Source: Oscillospiraceae bacterium
GTDB lineage: Bacteria; Bacillota; Clostridia; Oscillospirales; CAG-272
Assembly: GCA_015064805.1 (NCBI GenBank)
Contig: SVRN01000011.1
Coordinates: 1-60,859 of the forward strand
DNA length: 60,859 bases
Reading direction: 5' to 3'
Shown here: piece after piece, positions 55,530 to 60,859 of the stretch
Layout: every line of letters begins with the position of its first letter
Numbering within the stretch: position 1 is the stretch's first letter
Notes under the pieces: generated by a model
Seen by the model: only the letters and a program-made list of their open reading frames with translations
The model's database searches: none
What the model was told of the DNA's origin: nothing
Position numbers and translations under genes: made by a program

Positions 55530-55679
55530 ATTTTTCGAAAAATTCGGAAAACGCGCCAAAGGGGCGAAAATGTAATACGCCCCATACATAATTGGAGTTT
55601 TTGAAGCGGTTTTCTATATGCCGCATAGGTTTTTTGATTAAAATGTTGTTTAGCCAAGTTACCTTTTGGCTAAAGTAAC
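55529..55679 (+). other. Palindrome cluster upstream of rep, candidate replication origin
   Basis: A 16-bp perfect palindrome AATTTTTCGAAAAATT (55529-55544), GGGGCG/CGCCCC (55561-55566 and 55578-55583), TAGCCAA/TTGGCTA (55651-55657 and 55666-55672) and the interleaved GTTAC/GTAAC (55658-55662 and 55675-55679). Rolling-circle origins are often such hairpins beside rep. The nick site is not identified. Confidence 0.5.
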
Positions 55680-55712
55680 GATTTTAATAAAATTAGGGTG
55701 AGGAGAAATCGA

Positions 55713-57290
55713 ATGGTAACAAAGTTTTTCAGACGATCTCCGATTTATTCCGAATTCACCCCGGAGGAACAAGAGCGTTATTTTTCACAAACAGATAGGA
55801 AGGTGACCAATCATGTAGATACGTTGTATTATAGCTGCACGATATACGGAGATAGCAACGAGAATGAGGGCGTACAGGCAATGCTTGACCAGCTTAAGGT
55901 TTTAAAAGATAGAAAGGCCGGATGTTACGCGAACGAGGTTGATTTCTTCGGATTGAGTGTAGAGTGTACTCGCTTTGTGCATTACGAGTATTGTTTACGT
56001 TTAAACGAAACGTTTGATATCTTCATTTCGTCGACTCTGCCTAACGTCTTTACTCCTCGGGTGGTCGTCCAGCTGCGTACCCGGAGTTTGGTGCTCGATG
56101 GCGTAAATCAAGCAATCTGTAAGTCCTTCCGATACGTCGAGGCAATTCTTGGCGAGTTCGGCCTGGAGGTTGGAGAGGTCAAAGAAAACCGTATTGACTA
56201 TGCTTATCACACAAATTTGATACAGAATCCGACAAGGTATTTCAACGATGATATTTTGCTTTCAAAGTTGAAAACCAAGTTGAGAAAGTATCAAAAGGTC
56301 GGTGAAATCGGCAAGACGGTTGATATTGATTACCTATCCTTCGGCATGCGGAACAGCAATAATATTTTCGTGCGTATCTATAATAAGAGCCGTGAGGTTA
56401 TTGAGAAAAACTACAAGTCTTTCTTCATTGAGAAGTGGCGAGCAGATAAGCTGATTTCGGAGTATGACTATTACGTATATCAGCGAGCGTATGCGTATAA
56501 CAGTTACGTTACAGGAATGCTGATCGGTCGCATCGATTGGTATTTGGAGTTCGGAAAGAATGAGGAGATCAAGCAGGAGCTGATCAAAGTCAGAAGCAGT
56601 TGTTTTGAGAATTCGGACAACGTCGATCACTTGCGTGAGGTCGTAGACGGTCTTTTGCCGCCTGTGACGCTGATCCTCAATATTGAGTATCAGACAAAGC
56701 GTAAGTTTTACACGAGTCTTGACGAGTGGATAAAACAGTTTGGTATCGCAATAAAAAATGAGTTTGGTGTAACCGAGATTTCAAAGCCGGGGCAGTTAGT
56801 GCTTGAACGCTTGCATCTGATCTATAATTTGCGATCGGAGATTTGTGATTATCTGACGAGCGAGTGCTTGTGTTTCGTTGACGAAAAGGGAACGAAAGAA
56901 GAAACATATACAGCTTGGTGGAAACGTATTCGAGAAAGTCGTATTGAGGAGTATACACCTGAATTCTTGGCCTTGTTCCGCACACATGAGCGGCACACGG
57001 ATATTGAGAAATCAAAGCGACGTCTATGCGGCGCGGTTGCGCAGCTATCTATTTTGAAAAAGAATGCTCTAAACGTCAAAACAAATTTCGTTGAGGACAT
57101 TTCCGATGTGTTATGTGTTTTGAATGATAACGATTTTTACGGCTTTGCCGCAGATCCGCGAACAGGAGAAGTGCCGGAGTATAATCCTAAAGATTACGGC
57201 GCGGTTAAGAGACGGAAAAAGCGGCAGTACAGAGGAATTATCGTTGATTGTAAAGAAACAACTGAAAAAAATGAAAGGGAGGAAAAGTAA
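55713..57290 (+). CDS. Rep_trans-family rolling-circle replication initiator
   Basis: A 525-residue protein. The region about 25-270 follows the Rep_trans/MobT pattern: VDTLYYSCTIYG near the start, ENRIDYAYHTNLI (metal and active-site strand) and NIFVRIYNKSREVIEKN with the probable nicking Tyr region. The C-terminal half (about 290-525) is unrecognised and ends very basic. Such proteins start rolling-circle replication of filamentous phages and plasmids or act as MOB-T relaxases. The start has GAGGAGAAATCG upstream. Length exceeds a typical phage Rep. Confidence 0.78.
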   Translation: MVTKFFRRSPIYSEFTPEEQERYFSQTDRKVTNHVDTLYYSCTIYGDSNENEGVQAMLDQLKVLKDRKAGCYANEVDFFGLSVECTRFVHYEYCLRLNETFDIFISSTLPNVFTPRVVVQLRTRSLVLDGVNQAICKSFRYVEAILGEFGLEVGEVKENRIDYAYHTNLIQNPTRYFNDDILLSKLKTKLRKYQKVGEIGKTVDIDYLSFGMRNSNNIFVRIYNKSREVIEKNYKSFFIEKWRADKLISEYDYYVYQRAYAYNSYVTGMLIGRIDWYLEFGKNEEIKQELIKVRSSCFENSDNVDHLREVVDGLLPPVTLILNIEYQTKRKFYTSLDEWIKQFGIAIKNEFGVTEISKPGQLVLERLHLIYNLRSEICDYLTSECLCFVDEKGTKEETYTAWWKRIRESRIEEYTPEFLALFRTHERHTDIEKSKRRLCGAVAQLSILKKNALNVKTNFVEDISDVLCVLNDNDFYGFAADPRTGEVPEYNPKDYGAVKRRKKRQYRGIIVDCKETTEKNEREEK

Positions 57291-57291
57291 A

Positions 57292-57600
57292 ATGTTGGTA
57301 GTTGTTTTGAGTAGTAAGTATGCAAAGGGAACGAATAAGGCAGGAAAGGCTTACGAAGGTTTCTTCGTAGATTTCGCTTTCCCGGAAGAAGGCCGTAACG
57401 GATATAAGAACAGAGATTCTTTTATCGATGTTAAGGCTCTTGAGGGTGTTGTACCTGCACCGGGTATGGTTCTTGATCTTCAGACCAATTTTGGATCCAC
57501 CTTTGTCAATAAGGCTACGCCTATTATTGATAAAGATGGTGCGCACCTTGCAGCGTTCCTTGCACCTTTCCAGCAGGAGCTGTCTAAATACGGCAAGTGA
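57292..57600 (+). CDS. Small OB-like protein, candidate single-stranded DNA-binding
   Basis: A 102-residue beta-rich protein (LVVVLSSKYAKGTNKAGKAY, GFFVDFAF, MVLDLQTNFGSTFVNKATP). Size, fold prediction and position right after rep suggest a gV-like ssDNA-binding protein, but no signature proves it. GGGAGGAAAAGTAAA precedes ATG 57292, one base after the rep stop. Confidence 0.55.
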   Translation: MLVVVLSSKYAKGTNKAGKAYEGFFVDFAFPEEGRNGYKNRDSFIDVKALEGVVPAPGMVLDLQTNFGSTFVNKATPIIDKDGAHLAAFLAPFQQELSKYGK

Positions 57601-57758
57601 TGGAAACGGAAAAAAATCGGAAACAGTTGACAGACGTATTGTGTCCTGTATGTAAGAAGCTTCTTGGCCGTGTGGACCATGGCTCAAGAGGAACGATCTT
57701 TCTATGGTGCAAACGCTGTCACGAGGTAAAAGAGATTTCTTTGCCTCAAAATAAGTAA
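57600..57758 (+). CDS. Com-like zinc-finger protein
   Basis: A 52-residue protein with CPVCKKLLGRV and WCKRCHEVKE, the two-CxxC pattern of phage Mu Com translational regulators and small Com-family proteins. It overlaps the previous stop by one base. A terminator follows. Confidence 0.75.
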   Translation: METEKNRKQLTDVLCPVCKKLLGRVDHGSRGTIFLWCKRCHEVKEISLPQNK

Positions 57759-57762
57759 AAGC

Positions 57763-57801
57763 AGAGCCTTTGAGCCAGTTGGTTCAAGGGCTCTATTTAT
57801 T
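57763..57801 (+). terminator. Terminator after the Com-like gene
   Basis: AGAGCC (57763-57768) pairs with GGCTCT (57789-57794), with an inner TTGA/TCAA region, followed by ATTTATTT. Confidence 0.75.
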
Positions 57802-57817
57802 TAAGGAGCGAACAGAT

Positions 57818-57838
57818 ATGAAGTGGTCTTATGGCTAA
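57818..57838 (+). promoter_or_regulatory. Six-codon leader frame overlapping the toxin-like gene
   Basis: ATG at 57818 with AAGGAG 9 bases upstream encodes MKWSYG and stops at 57836-57838, past the ATG (57831) of the next gene in another frame. That downstream ATG has no ribosome binding site of its own, so re-initiation coupling is likely. Confidence 0.5.
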
Positions 57839-58241
57839 TAACAAAAGAAAAATTCCATGGGGACGCACTTTAACGACCAACGATCATTATTTGGGTGGAT
57901 CGGCCACTGGGTCGAAAAAGAGACGTCCTGTTGTTGTGATCGAAACAAACGATCGGAACGAGCTGGCGGTTGTTCCGTTGTCTTCAAAAGAAGGCAGTAA
58001 TCGAACCCGAATGAAAAAGTATCAGGACGGAAAGTCTTATTTCAAGCATTACGTCGAGATAGAAGATAATGAGGGTAAGCCAATCAAGCCTGGCACAAAG
58101 TTCAAGGAAAATCATCCAAGTCATGATGTTTCTCTTGTAGACGTTAATAAAATTCGAGATAAAGTTTTTTATCATTCGAAAGTCTCTAATAAAAATCGGA
58201 GTTTAATTAGTAGATTTCGTTCAAATAAAAAAGCCCGCTAA
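57831..58241 (+). CDS. PemK/MazF-like protein, possible toxin
   Basis: A 136-residue basic protein. KKRRPVVVIETNDRNELAVVPLSSK has the PemK/MazF-fold order of strands, and DVSLVDVNKIRDKVFY resembles the later core strand and helix. The RNase residues cannot be confirmed by eye. There is no neighbouring protein antitoxin. Its last codons (GCC CGC TAA) form the terminator stem of a convergent small RNA. No strong ribosome binding site precedes 57831. Confidence 0.6.
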   Translation: MANNKRKIPWGRTLTTNDHYLGGSATGSKKRRPVVVIETNDRNELAVVPLSSKEGSNRTRMKKYQDGKSYFKHYVEIEDNEGKPIKPGTKFKENHPSHDVSLVDVNKIRDKVFYHSKVSNKNRSLISRFRSNKKAR

Positions 58242-58325
58242 AAGCGGGCAGTGTCTCCGAGATTCGCCACTCGGAGCAATGTCACCTACGTAGTGACGGG
58301 CACGATAATCAAAAGATTATCGTCT
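58227..58325 (-). ncRNA. Candidate convergent small RNA of four hairpins
   Basis: From the leftward promoter a transcript of about 99 bases would fold as CGATAATC/GATTATCG (58303-58322), GTCAC/GTGAC (58281-58297) and CTCCGAG/CTCGGAG (58255-58276), and end in an intrinsic terminator GCCCGC/GCGGGC (58233-58249) followed by six U. Its 3' 15 bases are antisense to the end of the toxin-like gene. Confidence 0.7.
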
Positions 58326-58331
58326 GTATTA

Positions 58332-58360
58332 ATTTTATCATAAAATATCCTATTTGTCAA
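58332..58360 (-). promoter_or_regulatory. Promoter of the convergent small RNA
   Basis: The minus strand reads TTGACA (58355-58360), 17 bases, TAAAAT (58332-58337). Confidence 0.75.
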
Positions 58361-58448
58361 TAGGAAATTTTATAAAAAGGTCGGTGGTTCATTTGATTGT
58401 GTTTTGTTGATCACGTTGAACTATTTTCGAGGGTAAAGGAGGAGAAGA

Positions 58449-58685
58449 ATGTTCAATCGTAAACACAAAAAAGACAGAATGAAAGCGGTTGAAGGAATTT
58501 TCAGCAATCGTTATAATCGTGCGGTAGCTTGTTTAAGCTCCGGTAGAAAAATCAATGCTGATGGTACCAAAGGCCGCAGAGTAACAAAAACGGAGCGCGA
58601 ACGAGCGCTCGGTTTCATCGAAGGGTATGAGCATTGTGCTCGTATCAGGCGAAATTCTAATAGAAATATGAAAGGTAGATATTAA
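58449..58685 (+). CDS. Small basic protein, unknown
   Basis: A 78-residue Arg/Lys-rich protein (MFNRKHKKDRMKAVEG, KTERERALGFIEGYEHCARI). It has AAAGGAGGAG upstream. It may bind nucleic acid, but no family is recognised. One base separates its stop from the next ATG. Confidence 0.65.
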   Translation: MFNRKHKKDRMKAVEGIFSNRYNRAVACLSSGRKINADGTKGRRVTKTERERALGFIEGYEHCARIRRNSNRNMKGRY

Positions 58686-58686
58686 C

Positions 58687-59262
58687 ATGAAGAGATCAAA
58701 CTATTCTGGTTCTAAAAATAAGACCAAGAAAGCGTTTACTTGGTTCGGTATTATCGCATTGGTAATTACCGTTTCTGTGTTGGTCACGAGCTGGATCGGC
58801 TCGCTGTCCAAGGGCTTTGAAAACATGGATCCCAAGGATTGGGAATTCGTAGAGCTCAACGAAAACAACCTGATCGACGCTGATGCGCTGATCGAGGAAT
58901 TTAACGACGGCAGCGGCTATAGCCTCGTTAAGAACGATAACGGCACGATCACCGTCAAGGGCTCGAACGAGGATGAGGCTGAAGCCACCGTCGAGCTCGG
59001 TAAGATCACCCTGAAGCCCGGTGAATATACCTTTACGACCGGTAAGAACGGTAAGAATGGCAATGCAACCAAGTTGTTCTATAATCTTTCCCTGGTCAAT
59101 GGTGATACTACCCATTATGCTGACTTCGGCGGTACTCTGACCGTCGAGGCCGAGACCGAGTACACCATCGTACTCACCCTGGGCGCTGAAAAGTCGTTCA
59201 ACGGCATCACCCTGTATCCCGTGATCGTTGAAGGCGACGAGGCCGAAGGCTATTTTAACTGA
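58687..59262 (+). CDS. Membrane-anchored extracellular beta-domain protein
   Basis: A 191-residue protein with a basic cytoplasmic start, one helix (about 17-37) and an external domain. LGKITLKPGEYTFTTG, GTLTVEAETEYTIVL and GITLYPVIV resemble beta-sandwich modules of phage structural and surface proteins. First of three consecutive proteins with the same N-in/C-out layout. No cell-wall sorting motif. Confidence 0.7.
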   Translation: MKRSNYSGSKNKTKKAFTWFGIIALVITVSVLVTSWIGSLSKGFENMDPKDWEFVELNENNLIDADALIEEFNDGSGYSLVKNDNGTITVKGSNEDEAEATVELGKITLKPGEYTFTTGKNGKNGNATKLFYNLSLVNGDTTHYADFGGTLTVEAETEYTIVLTLGAEKSFNGITLYPVIVEGDEAEGYFN

Positions 59263-59311
59263 TCAGATCGACAAGTGAACATAAGGCAATAGTCAAGTGA
59301 TTGCCGATCGT

Positions 59312-59355
59312 CCCCTCGACAGTCGGGCAAGTCCCTATTGTCGAGGGGATTTACT
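59312..59355 (+). terminator. Hairpin between two surface-protein genes
   Basis: CCCCTCGACA (59312-59321) pairs with TGTCGAGGGG (59339-59348), with an inner GGG/CCC stem. Only a weak T-rich tail follows, so it may be a partial terminator. Confidence 0.55.
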
Positions 59356-59377
59356 TTATAAATCGGAGGAAATGAAT

Positions 59378-59923
59378 ATGAAAAAGAGAAAAAACAAGAC
59401 GGCCCTCAAGCCGTTTTTGATCGTGCTGGCTTGCGTGCTGACCATTCCCCTGGTATTAGGTCTGTTCAGCATGGGAGACGGCACGAATAGCCCCAGCAGC
59501 GGCGGTGGCGGTGGTTCGACGTCGGGTGGTGGCAATAACTCAAGCGCCAATAGCGGTGCAAAGGACGAGTCTGACGAGGCCGTCACGCATACTCTCGCTG
59601 CAGTGATCGATGAAACTTGGATCTTGTCTATGCAGGAGAAAGGGCAGGAGCAAAGCGACGGCTCGCGTTTGTTCTGCAAAGGAGACGGTTTTTCTATCGG
59701 CTTCCGATTTTTCGAGGACGAGCCTATGATCTCGGTGGAAGAGGGAAGTCAAACGTATTGTTATGTGAATGAAACAACGGCAACGTCGCTTGGTCTTTCG
59801 GGCGAGGGTTGGATAGACATATCGACTGTAACGAAGATCACCAAGGCAATCGGCATCACCATGCCCGAGGGCACACAGTTGTATCTTGACGACTGGAGCG
59901 AGCTGGATCCGCTGTTTGAATAA
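59378..59923 (+). CDS. Membrane-anchored protein with Gly/Ser linker
   Basis: A 181-residue protein. One helix (about 13-31) is followed by a Gly/Ser/Asn-rich spacer (about 36-60, SSGGGGGSTSGGGNN) and a globular outer domain (about 68-181). The linker resembles those between domains of filamentous-phage adsorption proteins. The start at 59378 has GGAGGA 7 bases upstream; an ATG at 59372 is too close. Family not recognised. Confidence 0.65.
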   Translation: MKKRKNKTALKPFLIVLACVLTIPLVLGLFSMGDGTNSPSSGGGGGSTSGGGNNSSANSGAKDESDEAVTHTLAAVIDETWILSMQEKGQEQSDGSRLFCKGDGFSIGFRFFEDEPMISVEEGSQTYCYVNETTATSLGLSGEGWIDISTVTKITKAIGITMPEGTQLYLDDWSELDPLFE

Positions 59924-59943
59924 AGAGAAAGGAAGGTATTTTT

Positions 59944-60859
59944 ATGAATAAATCTATGACGCGCCTCGTTGTGGCCCTGATCGCCTTTTTGCTGGTCGCC
60001 GTGGTCGCGGTTCCGATCGTGCAGGGCGTGATCAATAATAAGCAGAGTACGGATATTGGCGGCGGTAAGGACGGCAAGGACGGCGAGGACGGTATCACGC
60101 CCCAGCTGCGTATTAACTACAGCACCAATGAATGGGAATATTCCTATACCCAGGGCGTGACCTGGCAGTCGCTCGGTGTCAAGGCAACGGGTGCGGCCGG
60201 CAAGGATGGCGCCGACGGCGTCAACGGCACGAACGGTACCGACGGTAAAGACGGCCAGGATGGCCAAGACGGTAAGGACGGTGTTTCTCCCCGTATTCGC
60301 ATCAATACGAGTACGAGCGAGTGGGAGATCAGCACCGACGAGGGTCTGACGTGGGAGTCCACGGGCGTCAAGGCCTCGGGCGAGGTCACGGCTTCGCTGA
60401 CTATCGATAGCGAGCTGTCGGAGACGAGTGTAAATGCGGTGCAGAACAAGGTTATTACTGCTACTTTAAACGCTTATTCACAAGAAATTGATACTGCTTT
60501 TACTGCCGTTCGTGATTTGATTGATGATATCAAAGGTTTGCCCGAGGTATCAACCGAAGACGACGGCAAGGGTTTGATCGTTCAGGGCGGTGAATGGGTT
60601 GTCGGCGAGCTGCCTGAAACGCCTACGCAGGAAAAGACGATTGAGATTACCGAAAGCGGCACGTATGAGATCACGCCGGATATTGGCTTCGCGTTGTCAA
60701 AGGTATTGATGAACGTAAACGTCCCCACTGGAGGCGGCGGTGGCGCGCAGTTTACCGAGTATTTGGCAGAAACGACGTTCACTAATGCCTATCAGGAAGG
60801 TGTCGGGGCGTTCGCATATCTTGTGGAGATAGAAGCGGCGGTGGCAGAAGCGTGGTTCG
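59944..60859 (+). CDS. Membrane-anchored collagen-like/tail-fibre-like protein, partial
   Basis: The gene runs off the right edge (305 codons visible). One helix (about 8-29) is followed by two modules of Gly-x-y collagen-like repeats (GKDGKDGEDG and GKDGQDGQDGKDG), each leading to a similar segment (RINYSTNEWEYS with TWQSLGVKATG; RINTSTSEWEIS with TWESTGVKASG). Then comes SVNAVQNKVI, a motif of phage tail-fibre and receptor-binding proteins. It is a likely adsorption or adhesion protein displayed outside the cell. Confidence 0.75.
   Translation, partial: MNKSMTRLVVALIAFLLVAVVAVPIVQGVINNKQSTDIGGGKDGKDGEDGITPQLRINYSTNEWEYSYTQGVTWQSLGVKATGAAGKDGADGVNGTNGTDGKDGQDGQDGKDGVSPRIRINTSTSEWEISTDEGLTWESTGVKASGEVTASLTIDSELSETSVNAVQNKVITATLNAYSQEIDTAFTAVRDLIDDIKGLPEVSTEDDGKGLIVQGGEWVVGELPETPTQEKTIEITESGTYEITPDIGFALSKVLMNVNVPTGGGGGAQFTEYLAETTFTNAYQEGVGAFAYLVEIEAAVAEAWF

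Larger units (their letters stand above)
47158..60859. mobile_element. Integrated rolling-circle, possibly phage-like element (right end outside window)
   Basis: From about 47.2 kb the gene content changes to mobile-element type: serine recombinase, XRE/ImmA switch, PcfK, PcfJ, DUF3102, Rep_trans initiator, many tiny overlapping genes and surface proteins. Base use varies, with an AT-rich stretch at 48.7-50.3 kb. The left boundary is inferred from the recombinase end and its terminator; no attachment repeat could be defined without the right end. Confidence 0.8.

Noticed and set aside
55651-55679. H-type pseudoknot TAGCCAA-GTTAC-TTGGCTA-GTAAC (riboswitch-like)
   Set aside because: The connecting loops are 0, 3 and 2 bases, too short to span the stems. 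Alternative hairpins or a protein-binding origin are more likely.
58233-58249. Rightward terminator of the PemK/MazF-like gene
   Set aside because: The A-run is on the left of the stem, so it terminates leftward transcription. No T-run follows on the plus strand.

Overview
The window looks like chromosome of an uncultured, spore-forming Clostridia (Bacillota), probably a gut or rumen anaerobe. The reasons are a leucine T-box leader, a yabM-mazG-hup-rqcP-yabP-yabQ-divIC sporulation and division cluster, rubredoxin, a one-chain pyruvate:ferredoxin oxidoreductase, rhamnose catabolism and host-glycan hydrolases. Base composition is moderate. Promoters are mostly TTGACA-17-TATAAT and ribosome binding sites are strong.

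Layout. (1) 1-6280, minus strand: an operon behind a Leu (CTC) T-box. It holds a LeuA-like protein that has lost its metal ligands, a TIM-barrel isomerase fused to an AMP-forming acyl-CoA ligase, a branched-chain aminotransferase and the start of a PFOR/NifJ. Together they could build leucine from isovalerate by reductive carboxylation. (2) 6413-10304: argG, argH and argF. (3) 10344-23898: cdaA with a much shortened ybbR, an FAD oxidoreductase, recJ, rel, dtd, hemZ, a uridine-kinase-like gene, an MTA/SAH deaminase and a flippase. (4) 23961-27409: mazG, hup, rqcP, yabP, yabQ, divIC, smpB. (5) 27423-31061: rhaB, rhaA and rhaD. (6) 31079-39433: a second flippase, rubredoxin, polA, small enzymes and tRNA-Tyr. 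(7) 39440-46857, minus strand: GH38 alpha-mannosidase, a two-gene membrane cassette (DUF5058-like plus partner), an M20 peptidase and a heparanase-like GH79.

(8) From about 47158 to the right edge lies an integrated mobile element whose right end is outside the window. A leftward operon carries an XRE repressor, an ImmA-like protein, a membrane coiled-coil protein and a large serine recombinase. A rightward program starts at a promoter whose 17-bp spacer is exactly a repressor operator. It runs through small proteins, PcfK, PcfJ and DUF3102, then a Rep_trans replication initiator preceded by a cluster of palindromes, a small OB-like protein, a Com-like zinc finger and a PemK/MazF-like protein with a convergent small RNA. 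It ends with three consecutive membrane-anchored extracellular proteins, the last with collagen-like and tail-fibre-like modules. No head, tail or conjugation genes are visible. The set fits a rolling-circle element, possibly a filamentous-phage-like one, but this is inference.

Non-coding features of note are a stand-alone RNA gene at 47010-47120 beside the element, a nested-stem leader after the element's rightward promoter, a hairpin that buries the yabP ribosome binding site, and a run of small hairpins beside tRNA-Tyr.
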